The notes below the pieces were generated by a model. It was not told the DNA's origin and did no database searches. It worked only from the letters and a program-made list of their open reading frames with translations. A stretch of DNA of 64,000 bases, taken from assembly GCA_039621445.1 (NCBI GenBank), contig CP154956.1, forward strand, positions 68,270,452 to 68,334,451, given 5' to 3'. The translations under genes were made by a program, and so were the position numbers. Shown one piece after another: positions 12,201-21,029 of this stretch (the first letter of the stretch is position 1; each line of letters starts with the position of its first letter). This DNA comes from Euglena gracilis (Eukaryota; Euglenida; Euglenophyceae; Euglenales).

Positions 12201-15200
12201 TGGGGTGGGGTTCAATTTAAGGGTGTGCCATCGCAATGAACCTCACCAGCTCAAAGGATGAAAAAGTTGGACAGGAAAAAAGGCTGCTGACTGTCCAACC
12301 CTCCCTCTTTGGGCCCCCAAGCGTCAAACTGGGTGGTTGCAAAAAATGGAAACAGCAAGAACGTCAGAAAACTGCTAACTAACTCAAAAAAAAGTTTTTT
12401 TGACCTATTTGAACTGGTCAGCCCTTCCCAATCCATTGAAGCCCATTTTTTTGACCAATTATGAAGGCGTCATTGGGAGAGGGGCTGGGAAACCTCTACA
12501 TCAGGCTTCTTTTTAAGACCCAGGGTGGCGCGGGACCCCCCCCCCCAAAATCGGGCCCGTTAAAGGCAATTTTCAAAATTTTTCGGCGCTTCGCACCGAA
12601 AAGGTATACCCAGCGCCTCCGGCGCGGGACCCCCCCCCCCTGGGGGGTCCGGCCTGGACCCACCCACCCACCCCCTCCCCCCAGGGGGGGGTCAGGTGAC
12701 TTAAAAAGAAGCCTGCTCTACATTTATGTCTATCTCTTGCACAGGATGAGGACCCCCCAATAAAACATAATGGCACCTCTGCTGAAATTTCACGAAATTT
12801 CACGATTTTTTATTTTTCTTTCCGACCACTTTTTACAAATGTCATCACCCTAGTCAGGGGACGGAAATTTCAGTTAACACCCTACCCCTGACACCCTGAA
12901 AACCCTCCAAGGGCAGGGTGGTGACATTCGTGAAAAGTGGTCAGAAAGAAAAGGACAAAATTGTGAAATTTCGTGGAGATTCAGGGGCCGGAAATTTCAG
13001 ACACCCTACTATTGGCTAGTGGTCTGAAAGAAAAGTAAAAAAAATGTGAAATTTCATGAGCTGGAAATTTCAGTCACCACCCTACCCAAGGGGTGTCATT
13101 TATGGGGGGGCACAGGGCTGCACGGGAAGGCCTGGTGGGGGATGGGTCAACTCCCCCCGCTCGAAGAAAATTCCTTCAGCGCGAAGGTGCAGAAGGAAAA
13201 TTTTGACATAAAAATCGGCCCCTGGAAACATGGGAAGGCCTGTTGGGGGGGGGGGTAGACCCCCACCACCCACAGAATTGCGGGGATTCCTGTACAGCCC
13301 TGGGGGGTGTCATATGGCAATTGTTTCTTGCAAAAACATCCAACAGGAAACTAAATGGTATGGTGCCCTTTTTCCAATAATGAGTCCCATACAAAGCCAC
13401 CACTGAATGGAAGTTTTTTAAAAAAAGCCAAAATAGAATCAGTGAAAATGCAACTCCACACCATGGAATAATGGTTTGGGCACACGCTGGCACCCTTGAA
13501 ATCAATCCTCACCCAAGAATATGGTTTGTTATCAGTGTAGAAGATCTGGCATGCAAACGTGTGGTCAGCAACCATTGATGGTGTGCCCCTGTAAGTACTC
13601 GAAGCTGCAAAGGTGGAGAGGATCAAAAACTTTTTGGGGGGCCTGCAACAAGAGAAAAAAGGGAGGAGAACTCCCTTACCATGGCAAAATGCAGGGTACT
13701 GTTTCGCTCTCCGACCACCACTGAATTCTTTCGAAGTCGAAAATTTAGGGTTGTTGAAGGAGGATGAAGAAGTTAGGTCTGAGGAGGCTAGGCACGCCGC
13801 TAGGGAGGGGGGGCCCGGGACCCCCCCCCCCCGCGCGGCCCCCGCGTGGCCGCTCGCCCCCCCCCCTCAACCCCTCCCCACTGTGCCCAGCATGCCCAAG
13901 AAAAAAGCATTTTTTTGAGCAAAAATGGCCCGAAAAAGGCCAAAAATGACCACTTTTTGGACCCGAAAATAGGCCGCGCGCCGCCTGCGCGGCCGCCCTC
14001 GGACCCCCCCCCCCCCTTCCCCCGCGCGGCCGCTCGCCCCCCCCCTCAGCCCCCCCCCCCCCCCCGCTGTGCCTAGCCTCCTGAAGTTAGGCCCAACTTC
14101 TGGCCTGACTTTGGTCCTCCAGTTAGACCAAACTTTCGGCCTAAATCCTGACCCTGGAGATCAGGCAGTAACTTTCGGGATTATGGACCCCCTATGGTGA
14201 AGTTCACCATTTGAAATTTCACCGGGGGGGTCCGTACCCCCTCCCCCCTCTGCCTACCCCAACAGTGAACTTCACCGGTGAAGTTCACAAGAGCATTTTT
14301 TTGGCCTAAAACGGCCAAAAATGACATTCTGGGCATCCTTTCGGAAATTTCGATAAAATTCAATGAACCATCAACCTCAAAATGACCATTTTGAGAGGAA
14401 AAGGAGCAAAATTTTACCAATCAAAATATCACCCTCAACCATCAAAGCGGTGAAGTTCACGGTGAACTTCACCGAAAGTGCCCCCCCTCCCCCCCCCCAG
14501 TGAATGTTCGCGGTGAACGTTCACCGGCGGGGGGTCCACAGTCCCCCCCCCCCGTACTGCCTAACCTCCCCTAACCCTGCTCCTTCAATGACCCAAAAAT
14601 TTCAACTCAGAAAAAACTCAGTGGCGGTCGGTCAGATGGCGAAACAGTACCAAATGCAGAACCCCCACCCCATCCTTCTCAGCAAGGCAGCTGAAGCACT
14701 GTCATTTGTGAAGCATCGACAAAGGTTCCTGTGTAGAAAGTCATTGGAAAAGGACCTTTTCTGTAGTGCCCGTTCTGTGAATGAGTTTGTTTTTTCAACA
14801 GCTGAAAATGTTTTTTCCATTTGGCCAACCTCACATTGCTTTTGGATTTTAGTTGTTGCCTTTTTGGAAGGCTTCACCAGGAGGGTTCCGACAACCCCCT
14901 GGCAAATGCCATGCCCAATTGGGATATCAAAGCATTCATGCAGACCTAGAACAACCTCAGTCTTTCAAAAGTGTTTCTGGGAAGCGGGGGGACACACCAG
15001 TGACGGTGACCTTCTTTGTGCTCACAGGGTTTTTCCAAGACCCACTGTCCTCACAACCAATGGCATACAGCTGTGCAGAAAAAAAGCTGGACCGAGGCGG
15101 GAGAAGGCCACATACAATCCCTTTCTTATCTCGAATGGACTCGAACACGTGCTCTGTCATCTCAAAGGTTCCTTCATCCTCCACGGGTTCAGGGGATGTT

Positions 15201-15993
15201 TTCGAAGGTTGATCAGGAGTATCGTGTTTAACAAAATTATCGGTGGAAGCTTCCATCGCTGATGGTTAGAATTCGTGGCAGTGTTTTTCCGAATGCACAA
15301 ACCGCCAAAATCTCAGAAGCGAAATTCCAATGCGCGAACGGTACCGCGCAGGCAGTTTTCCCCCAAAAAAAGTTTTCCACCCCAGGGTCACTTCAAGCTT
15401 GGTGTCCCACAGCGATTTTAATTACACTGAACGAATTCATTCCTTCTAACCCAGATATCCAACAAAGTGTCTGAAACACAATGGACAACAGAGTCGCTCG
15501 CAAGCTGCTGCATAGTGGTGAATGCAATTAAAAATCAAATAAATTCCTGGTCATGTTACTTGAATTTTGCCTTCGACGGGAACTTGGATGCCTTGGAAGG
15601 TCTCATTCCTCCAGACATCAAGATCTTCAAACCCGTTGACATGTGTTTGAACCGTTGAGAGTTTCACGCCCACACATGCCCCTTTGCACAAACTTGGACT
15701 TGAACTCAAGAGAGTGAAGTTCTGTGGATTGTTTCTTGTCTGGAACAGTTTTTTTTTCTCGATTGACATCCAACCCGACCGACAAACCCAAACGCTGACA
15801 CTGACCCAAAGAGGGAAACCCCAACCCTGCAGCTTTCGGTACTTGTTAGCTGCTCAACCTGACCATGACCCTTGCCTTGGTTGCTTGAAAAACACCTTGG
15901 ATCGACAATGGCTGGCAACTCATTTGAATACAGGGGAAATAAAGTGTCCAAATCAATCAACTTCTGGAAGCCCTCCAAAATTTCCCTTGGCAT
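1785..15993 (-). CDS. Gene A: BTB/POZ, F5/8 type C (discoidin-like), cold-shock-like domain protein, 13 exons
   Basis: The exon model on the minus strand is 15,993-15,896; 15,698-15,560; 15,470-15,428; 15,258 to about 14,964; about 14,765-14,684; 13,604-13,462; 11,281-11,152; 8,165-8,121; 5,643-5,531; 3,235-2,964; 2,936-2,857; 2,014-1,866; 1,796-1,785 (stop TAA). Exons 6 to 13 join in phase over GT-AG introns and rebuild a full F5/8C domain and then a cold-shock-like domain. Exons 1 to 4 also keep phase. Only the joints around exon 5 lack a clear GT donor. The start ATG at 15,993 follows an in-frame TGA. BTB domains mediate oligomerisation and often recruit cullin-3; F5/8C domains bind glycans, lipids or proteins; cold-shock folds bind RNA or DNA. 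The combination is an inference from these exons. Substrate and location are unknown. The introns, up to about 3 kb, are filled with MITEs. Confidence 0.6.
2522..2680. repeat. (TG)n microsatellite passing into G-rich tract
   Basis: About 30 TG dinucleotides at roughly 2,535-2,596 run into a 70-base G/T tract. It sits in the intron between exons 11 and 12 of gene A. The long open frames across it are artefacts of the simple repeat. Confidence 0.95.
3585..3755 (+). pseudogene. Fragment of a Ty3/gypsy protease-region sequence, related to 59,330-59,505
   Basis: About 170 bases are nearly the same as the complement of 59,330-59,505 inside the gypsy element, and about 50 residues of one frame are conserved (DLGWLCRLSFCLQPSKL, NVNSGNQKKHRMT). 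At both places the sequence ends at the same CAGGGTTTTCTTAAGG transposon end. The piece lies in the intron between exons 9 and 10 of gene A, on the opposite strand. It is probably an old retroelement fragment, or another repeat that also entered the gypsy element. Confidence 0.55.
3745..4153. mobile_element. hAT-like MITE, family 2, degraded copy
   Basis: The left end is CAGGGTTTTCTTAAGG and the right end a decayed CCAGCTTAAGCAACCCC. The interior has G/C runs and the A/T module (GGGCCATTTTTGACCCC). No matching target duplication is visible, so the right end has probably been lost. Confidence 0.5.
4206..5313. mobile_element. hAT-like element, family 2, long composite copy
   Basis: The left end is CAGAGGTTTTCTTGAGG at 4,206 and the right end CTTAAGAAAACCCCTG at 5,313. 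The flanks ATTGATAC and ACAGATAC match at 6 of 8 positions, as expected for an old 8-bp duplication. The interior of 1.1 kb holds at least two copies of the hairpin-plus-A/T module (around 4,480-4,520 and 5,085-5,140). Another element is therefore probably nested inside. There is no transposase frame. Confidence 0.55.
5531..5643 (-). CDS. Gene A exon 9: F5/8C domain, C-terminal strand
   Basis: The acceptor is TTTCTTTCAG; two carried bases complete a valine codon with exon 8. The peptide NSNNTNALILSCFELYGTL is the conserved closing strand of the domain ('LxLSxFElYG'). The exon ends in phase 0 at CAG|GTTTGC after a proline-rich linker (PIVHPPAPEQ). Confidence 0.8.
5700..8115. other. Intron of gene A between exons 8 and 9: low-complexity and unassigned sequence
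   Basis: Most is G/C-run and A/T-module repeat. The block 6,960-7,340 is pyrimidine-rich and contains several copies of a 'TTTATCCCCACACCCC-CTCAAAAAA' unit. An inverted pair AACGAAATTAGGCTGGCCTAATTTCGTTT lies at about 6,030-6,060. A more complex stretch (6,230-6,480) is open on the plus strand and includes MKRHILPAVGVGG, but it matches no family I know and has no convincing splice sites. It is left unassigned. Confidence 0.4.
8121..8165 (-). CDS. Gene A exon 8: 45-nt micro-exon of the F5/8C domain
   Basis: The exon lies between a GCTTGGTTGCAG acceptor and a CAAG|GTATTC donor. With the carried bases it encodes a threonine codon split with exon 7, then WPIEGCQTFYRYFQ, matching the family's 'WPIxG...FRYFRI' strand. 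Entry and exit phases fit exons 7 and 9 exactly. Confidence 0.75.
8269..8571. mobile_element. hAT-like MITE, family 2 variant
   Basis: The 303-bp element starts CAGGGATTTTTTTTTCAG and ends CTAAAAAAAACCCCTG. It is flanked by an exact 8-bp duplication GCTGGAAC at 8,261-8,268 and 8,572-8,579. The core carries TTTTCGGCGCCTTTGGCAC, a variant of the shared hairpin module. There is no coding capacity. Confidence 0.8.
8936..9480. repeat. Short foldback elements with GGTGAAGTTCACC palindromes
   Basis: The stretch 8,950-8,990 is a strong hairpin (GCGGGGACCGCGGCGCCGAA folding on its complement). From about 9,165 the 13-bp palindrome GGTGAAGTTCACC and its half sites recur every few tens of bases. The same unit, with the same A/T core, appears at 14,190-14,540 and 17,765-18,160. 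I read it as a third class of short inverted-repeat element. The ends and duplication are not clear in this copy. Confidence 0.5.
10224..10327. mobile_element. hAT-like MITE, family 3, copy 1
   Basis: This is only 104 bp long. The ends are CAGGCTTCTTTTTAAG and CTTAAGAAGAAGCCTG, with an exact 8-bp duplication GATTGGCC at 10,216-10,223 and 10,328-10,335. The interior is almost only G and C runs. Confidence 0.85.
11152..11281 (-). CDS. Gene A exon 7: F5/8 type C domain, central part
   Basis: The acceptor is TTCCCAATGCAG, phase 0. The exon reads AHRAGFDGYYLRDW, then QLQASNDAQQWVVLQEHK, the classic 'YxLRxWxLxGSNDGxxWxxLxEH' core of the family. It ends in phase 1 at TTCA|GTGAAG. Running on to a later GT would give the wrong phase for exon 8, and this donor gives the right one. 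Confidence 0.8.
12502..12715. mobile_element. hAT-like MITE, family 3, copy 2
   Basis: This is 214 bp long with ends CAGGCTTCTTTTTAAG and CTTAAAAAGAAGCCTG. An exact 8-bp duplication CTCTACAT lies at 12,494-12,501 and 12,716-12,723. It contains the core TTTTTCGGCGCTTCGCACCG, the shared hairpin. Close ends and the perfect duplication suggest recent insertion. Confidence 0.88.
13462..13604 (-). CDS. Gene A exon 6: F5/8 type C domain, N-terminal part
   Basis: The acceptor is CACCTTTGCAG. The exon has two carried bases and 47 codons, and ends at ATG|GTGTGG in phase 0. The peptide includes SSTYRGTPSMVADHTFAC and SWVRIDFKG, the conserved start and first core strand of the discoidin-like fold as found in BTBD9-, HECTD1- and galactose-oxidase-type proteins. 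It ends VCPNHYSM, which continues directly into exon 7. Confidence 0.75.
13781..14083. mobile_element. Short inverted-repeat element with GAGGAGGCTAGGCAC ends
   Basis: The left end GAGGAGGCTAGGCACGCC near 13,781 is mirrored by GTGCCTAGCCTCCTGA near 14,083. Inside are C runs, two GCGCGGCCGC-like stretches and an A/T core (AAAATGGCCCGAAAAAGGCC). It lies next to a GGTGAAGTTCACC-type element, so the two may be parts of one composite insertion. Confidence 0.5.
14190..14640. repeat. Foldback element with GGTGAAGTTCACC palindromes
   Basis: Palindromic clusters at about 14,197-14,290 and 14,448-14,530 flank an A/T core that includes GCCAAAAATGACATTCTGGGC. The same clusters and core, in inverted order, form 17,765-18,160. 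The right-hand tail (ACTCAGTGGCGGTCGG) also occurs at about 12,005-12,030, where a copy is reduced to its end. Confidence 0.55.
14684..15470 (-). CDS. Gene A exons 3-5: BTB/POZ segment
   Basis: Exon 3 (15,470-15,428) follows a TTGTGTTTCAG acceptor and ends in phase 1. Exon 4 starts at 15,258 after ACCATCAG with two carried bases, which matches that phase. Exon 4 reads through acidic sequence (PEPVEDEGTFEMTEHVF) into PPRSSFFSAQL and then KKVTVTGVSPRFPETLLK. These correspond to the BTB signatures 'LAARSSFF' and 'VxVxGVSPxxFExLLxFLYTG'. The continuation FYTGTFVDASQMTVLQL lies about 240 bases downstream (14,745-14,690), in exon 5. There is no clear GT donor after ETLLK and an in-frame TGA follows directly. 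This junction is therefore either non-canonical (a GA or GC donor) or damaged. The BTB call is good and the exact boundaries are not. Confidence 0.5.
15560..15993 (-). CDS. Gene A exons 1-2 (N-terminus, no recognised domain)
   Basis: Exon 1 (15,993-15,896) starts MPREILEGFQKLIDLD and ends in phase 2 at an AAG|GTGTTT donor. Exon 2 (15,698-15,560) begins with one carried base after a TTCAAG acceptor and ends in phase 0 at CAA|GTAACA. The joined product contains VNGFEDLDVWRNETFQG and VPVEGKIQ. Its even mix of residues looks like genuine coding sequence, but I do not recognise a family. The upstream in-frame stop just before the ATG supports this start. An unseen 5' exon spliced to the TGAG acceptor just upstream cannot be excluded. 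Confidence 0.45.
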
Positions 15994-16069
15994 GGTGCAT
16001 TGAAAAAAGGCTCAGTTCGTCCAGGACCCTAAAGCCAAACAAAAGCCTTCAAGCGTTTTTTTGTTTTTT

Positions 16070-17100
16070 TAAACCGTGTTAATTTAAAAATAACAAGTAT
16101 TGTTTCTTTGACTTCATTTTTGACCATCATTTGCTCATGAAATCAAGTTTGGACTTTTCCTTTTGTTCTTTTGAAGTTTTTTTTTGTCCAAAATTTTTGA
16201 TTAAAAAGGCAAAAAAAAAAGGCAAAAAAAAACAACTATGGGATCGACTGACAGAATGCAGCTGCTTGGATCAATCTGTCCATTTTCCAAAAGTGTCTCC
16301 CATACGATGCAGAAACAAAGGAGGCCCAAGAAGTTTCTCAAGTTACGAACTCTGACCACATTTTCCTCAATGGTAAACCTCAAAAAATACACAGCACCCA
16401 TTCTCAGAAGGGGGCAAACCTTGGGAAACGCAGGAAACCCCCTTTTCTGCAACAATGTGGAATAGTGTCCCCAGGTCTGGGCCAAAAAAAAGTCGTAAAA
16501 AATCGAAAAACCTTTTTTTCTTCTTCAAAACGATGTTTTTTGGCCTCCCGAAAAAACTGTTTTTGAGCCGAAAAGGAGCGTTTTTCGACCTTTTTTTTGG
16601 CCCGAAACCCATATATTTTGGTCAAAACCGGGTCGAAAAAAGTCGAAAAATCAAAGAAAAGGGGTGTGGGGGGTATGGGGGGTCTATGCTCTTAACATTT
16701 CAAAATTTTCTGTAAGTCACCGTAACTTGCAGGTGTGTAATTTGTTAATGATGCAAAATTTGCAATACTGGTCTTTTTGTCCGTCCATCACGTGCAAGTC
16801 CCATTAAGAGCTCAGCACTGTTCAAAACCTGGTTAAGGATAGTGCCACGGCAGCCTCTGCCTGCCTTCACCGAGTGAAGTGCCAACTTGCCAAAGCCTGT
16901 TTAGGGGTGAAAATAATGACAAGGGGCAAAAACAAGAACCACAGAAGTTTTCTGTCCGACCGCTGAAGGGTGGCTGGAGATAGATGGGGGGGGTCAGGAA
17001 AAAGTCTGTTGCCTAGCTGGATCCCCTGGGTGGGGTCAAATTTTCTTCAACAACGCCCTGAAAGGGGGGTGTTCACACCAAACATCTGTATCATTTGCCT
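16070..17100. other. Upstream region of gene A: A/T-rich repeat and unassigned sequence
   Basis: This lies 5' of gene A. The stretch 16,240-16,480 is open in several frames on both strands and could hold an additional exon of gene A, but no splice site pair stands out. The stretch 16,480-16,650 is a repeat made of 'GTCGAAAAA' and 'TTTTTGGCC' pieces. No TATA-type promoter could be assigned with confidence. Confidence 0.35.
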
Positions 17101-17420
17101 GGTTTCTTGTTACCTTTCCTTTCGGGAGGTTCCCAATAACACTAAAAATTTTCCTTCGGCGCTTCGCGCCATGTGTAAATTTGTGCAAGTTGACATTTAG
17201 CATGTTTTTTGCACTTCAAGAATCTGAAATTTTTTGAAATTTCATCATTTTTGTGTGTGAAATTTGGGATTTTGGCAATTTCTCAGGTAAAATTTTCCCC
17301 GTCCCCGGCGCTTCGCGCCGTCAGGGGGACTTATTTATGGGGGGGGTCTTATTTTTGGATTTTTGCTCGATCGGCCCAGGGGGGGGGTAGGGGTCCGGGG
17401 AGGACCCAAAAATTTTCATC
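17100..17420. repeat. Dispersed element, family 5 (GGGGGTCTTATTTTT type), copy 1
   Basis: The order of parts is: a GGCGCTTCGCGCC hairpin (17,157-17,170), an A/T block with CATGTTTTTTGCACTTCAAG and AATTTCATCATTTT, a second hairpin (17,307-17,320), then GGGGGTCTTATTTTTGG. The same parts in inverted order form 38,310-38,780. Two hairpins in one element are unusual among the families here. Confidence 0.55.
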
Positions 17421-17439
17421 AAAAACGTGTACAAATTAA

Positions 17440-17760
17440 GTGGAGTGTGACGCCTGCGGTCTGGCCTACCATTTCATTGCCAAGATCTGCGGTGTCCACC
17501 AAAATGTGGTTCCTTTTTTGTGTAAAGCGAAAGCCTGCCGCCTCCCGTGATGTTTTGCTTTCTGCCCTATATTCCATGTAGAGTGCTGTTCAAACTGCCT
17601 CACTTGTTGAGGACCTGCCAGCCTCACAGCATTGCATTCGAGCAGCATCTTTGCTTTCTGTGAATTTGCTTCAATGCGTTGGCCTGCACACATAATAAAG
17701 TACTGAATGCCTTTCCTGAAATTCGTGGTTGGTTATGGATGCCTACCACGGATGCCTGCC
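17440..17760 (+). pseudogene. Decayed second copy of the PHD-finger element (3' part)
   Basis: The stretch 17,445-17,550 repeats the PHD-finger coding sequence of 21,140-21,230 (the CDACGL-YHFHC-QDLR section) but has lost a base in the TACCATTT run, which breaks the frame. Downstream, the ACTTGTTGAGGACC sequence matches 21,680-21,700. It ends in the same TGCCTGCCCTGAAATTCGTGG subterminal sequence as the intact copy. This copy lacks the two insertions seen in the 19.8-22.3 kb copy and so shows the empty sites. Confidence 0.6.
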
Positions 17761-18200
17761 CTGAGGAGGTTAGGCAGGGGTGGGGGGGGGGCTGTGGACT
17801 CCCCCCCGGTGAACATTCACCGGGGGAGGGGGGGGGTCTTTCGGTGGTGAAGTTCACCGGTGAAGTTCACCGGTGAACTTCACCGTTTTGATGGTTGGGG
17901 GTGAAATTTTCATGGGTAAAATTTTGCTCCTTTCCTCTCAAAATGGTCATTTTGAGGTTGATGCTTCATGGAATTTTATCGAAATTTCCGAAAACTTGCC
18001 CAAAATGCCATTTTTGGCCATTTTTGGCCAAAAAAAGTACTCTCTTGGTGAACTTCACCGGTGAAGTTCACCGATGGGTTAGGCAGAGGGGGGGGGGGTC
18101 CGGGACCCCCCGGTGAACTTTCAAACGGTGAACTTCACCATAGGGGGGGGGGAGGGGGGGTCAAAATGACCAAAGTCCACTGCCTGATCTCCTGAAATTC
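17760..18200. mobile_element. Foldback element with GGTGAAGTTCACC palindromes
   Basis: Three adjacent units GGTGAAGTTCACC at about 17,850-17,885 and two at 18,048-18,075 flank a core with GCCATTTTTGGCC. G runs stand at both edges, and TTAGGCAG lies beside each. It sits between two stretches of PHD-element terminal sequence, so it probably inserted into that element's subterminal repeats. Confidence 0.55.
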
Positions 18201-18236
18201 ATGGCTGGCCACGAAGGCCTGCCCTGAAATTCGCAA

Positions 18237-18761
18237 ATGTCAGCCCCTTGTAGCCAAAATCTTCTTGATCACAGCTCTGCATTTTATGTCCTGAAAACCA
18301 CCTTTAGAGATGGAGAGATTTTCTACTTTCTTTGGACAGGTTGCTTCCAGAAAGCATCATTTGTTGCTCACTTTCGATATGTTTGTGCACCTCCACCAAA
18401 GTGGCCTGATGTACTCGTCAAGCTCCCTTCATTTCTTGCACCCAACGTTCCCCGCTATATGTTTTTCATGGACCATTGGACCAAAATAGTAATGAAACCT
18501 CGGGGCTCTTGGCTCTGGTGGCCTCTAAACCCCGAATCGGTCACCTCGCCTGCCAGGGCCATTTGGGCTTGGTGCCCAATGCCCAATGGCAACATGGAAA
18601 TGGTTCATAAAACTTTTGATTTGGTTTTGGTTTCTTCTTCACCCAGCAAATCGCATGGCAGGTCGAACCAACGGGCTGTTGGTGCCAAGCAGCTGCCCAA
18701 TGTTTCGGTCAATCTGCTCGCCTGGTCCTTGATGTGGCCTGTTTCGGCAGGTTTTGATTAG
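18237..18761 (+). CDS. Open reading frame of 174 codons, no recognised family
   Basis: This is a complete frame with a mixed, non-repetitive composition (for example FRDGEIFYFLWTGCFQK and FMDHWTKIVMKPRGSWLWW). It follows directly after PHD-element terminal repeats (TGCCTGCCCTGAAATTCGC at 18,215), which suggests it belonged to a related mobile element. The start is not certain and no catalytic motif is visible. It may be a chance frame in a relic. Confidence 0.3.
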   Translation: MSAPCSQNLLDHSSAFYVLKTTFRDGEIFYFLWTGCFQKASFVAHFRYVCAPPPKWPDVLVKLPSFLAPNVPRYMFFMDHWTKIVMKPRGSWLWWPLNPESVTSPARAIWAWCPMPNGNMEMVHKTFDLVLVSSSPSKSHGRSNQRAVGAKQLPNVSVNLLAWSLMWPVSAGFD

Positions 18762-19591
18762 CCGGTTTTGGCCATTTCGGGGTCAAAAAATCGAATATTT
18801 CAAAGTATTGTCCGGGCCGGCTGTGGGCTGGGCTGCAAGGCTGCCGGCAACCATATGCACCAAACATCTGCTGCCTCCTGGGGTATGGGCCTCAACGACG
18901 TTGGCTGGGGTCGCTAAGACTGGGGTCGGTGGACCCACCAGCCCCCCCCAAATTTCTTTTTCTGAAAAACGTTTTCTGTGTGCTGAATTACCTGCCCCCA
19001 TACCCAATGAACAGCTGTTGCCCTATGAACAGGGGACACAAAAGTGCACCCCCATGCCATGAACGCCCCCCTTTCGGAATGTCTGAATTGTCACCTTGGT
19101 GTTCGTTGGGTTTGGGGGGGGGGTCAAGAGCTCAGCATCACACAAAATCTGGTCAAGTTGGGCCAACAGCTCAGGAATTTTTTTTGGGCGGGTGCTGTGG
19201 TGGGTGGGATCCCCACCCGCACAGCCTTGGGGATGGGTCCAGGCTGGAATTTTAAGGCAAGGCCGAACCACGCCCCGGGGGGGGGGGGGGGGCTGCCTGG
19301 GCAGCCACTCAAACCACGCAGATTATTTTTTTAGAAAAAATTATTTATCCGGTCATTTGGCATGTGAGCCCAAGTGTGGGGAAAGTGCGGCCAAAGGTGC
19401 CGAAGGAAACTTTGGCCTAAAAAATCGGCGCCTGGGAAATGCGGGAAGGCCTAGGGTGGGGGTCGGCACCCATAGAGTTCCGGGTTCCAGCCGCCCGTCC
19501 CCTAAAACAATCGTGAGAAACATGGTTGAAATTCCAAAGGCACAGTTTCTATACACAAATTGTGTCTAAGCCTGAAACCGTGCATGGGGGC

Positions 19592-19692
19592 TCTGGTTTC
19601 ACGCCCGAACCGGCATCCAGGACGCCGGTTCGGGCGGGAAATTTCCTGCCCGAACCGGCGTCCTGGACGCCGGTTCGGGCATGAAACCAGCG
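19592..19692. repeat. Nested palindrome, about 100 bp
   Basis: CTGGTTTCACGCCCGAACCG at the left mirrors CGGTTCGGGCATGAAACCAG at the right. Each arm is itself a near-perfect palindrome (CCGAACCGGC..GCCGGTTCGG around CCAGGA and TCCTGG), and the centre is GGGAAATTTCC. The whole segment can fold as one long hairpin or as a cross of two. It stands about 75 bp left of the PHD-element end. Confidence 0.85.
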
Positions 19693-19961
19693 TCTAGGAG
19701 ACCCAAAATAGAAAGTGCCAAAAAGTGTCTAAAAGGGTTTGTAGACAGGTCCACGATTTGTTTACAACCGTGTTCAGAGCCCACCAAATGCCTGCCCTGA
19801 AATTCGTGGTCATGACTCACGCACTTGGAGAAAATGCGAAAACTGTCAAATTTGGTCAAAAAGTGATGCCTGCCCTGAAATCTGTGGACAGGAACGGATG
19901 CCTGCCCTGAAATCTGTGGTCAGAAACGGATGCCTGCCCTGAAATCTGTGGTCAGGAACGG

Positions 19962-20653
19962 ATGCCTGCCCTGAAATCTGTGGTCAGCCCTTCACCTTCC
20001 CCACAGCTCCCCATGGCAAAGTGCGCGACAAACTTCGTGGAAGGCTTGTTACCACCTCCCCCTAAAACAGAATTGTTCCTTGCTGTGTTGGCAGTGTACC
20101 AGCAAAATGCCAAAAAACCGAAGGTTGACCCCCTTCATGGCAGTTTGCTGGTGCAAGGCAACACGAAGAAAAAATCTGGCTCCAAGGGTACAGAGCTTGC
20201 TGGTCCAAACTTTGTGAACACCTCCAAGCCTCTTATCCGGAGCTAGATGATTTCTTTGTTGCCTGGACGGGGTGGAAACTGGAACCCAGCCTCTTGTTCG
20301 ATGGAAGGAGCGTTATCGAACAATGTGTTGCTCAACGCCAACAGCAGTCGGGAACAATGTTCGTTTCAGGGAATCGTCGGGCAACCTCCTTTCAGACATA
20401 TGTGAATGCTGTCGCTCGGGCATTCCGTAAAAACACCAACAAGGGTGTTGTCATGCCTTCTTCTGAGCGCCAATTCCCCCATTTCAACGAACTGTTTTCG
20501 CGTTCCTTGGAGCGCGAACGCGCAAAGAAGGCAGTTTCATCTGTGGTTCGGTCTCCAGCCGACGTCTTGCAGCCTGAAGAGTTGGACCAGTTGCCGAAGG
20601 GGGTGAACTGTCCAATCCTTATGAGGCGCGTAGGGCAGATTCTTGACCGATGA
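19962..20653 (+). pseudogene. N-terminal protein region of the PHD element, in two frames
   Basis: The frame 19,962-20,246 (ends SGSKGTELAGPNFVNTSKP) is followed by 20,294-20,653. The latter contains TSFQTYVNAVARAFRKNTN, FNELFSRSLERERAKKA and DVLQPEELDQL. That second part faintly resembles the N-terminal helical domain and the 'LTxEEL' entry of tyrosine recombinases such as Cryptons, but the catalytic residues are not seen. The frame is broken after 20,653. It is probably a recombinase or transposase relic; the assignment is weak. Confidence 0.35.
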
Positions 20654-21029
20654 GGAGTTCTTTGCACCGCATGTGCGATCAACCGAGCCCTTTGACAGGT
20701 CATCAAACTCTTTAGTGAACAAATTTTCCGCAATTTTATGTACAGTGACGGCATCATCATGATTGGCAGAGACCCTGACTACGTCGACCTCACCCAACCC
20801 CACGGCCACCTGCTTCCCCCTCAAGACTGAGGAGGACGACGATGGGCCGGGAATGGCGCGGAACATTGCGCCGTGGTCTGCTTGGGCGACATACTGTGCT
20901 CCCCCCGAGTGAGGAACATGCCGCGCTTAACCAGGACCTTTCTGCTGTTCCTTCTTTGTTCCCAACCGCCGAGCAACGTTCCGCTCCAGCGGCCAGCAGT
21001 GCTGTCCCTCAACCTGCTGACCAGCCGCC

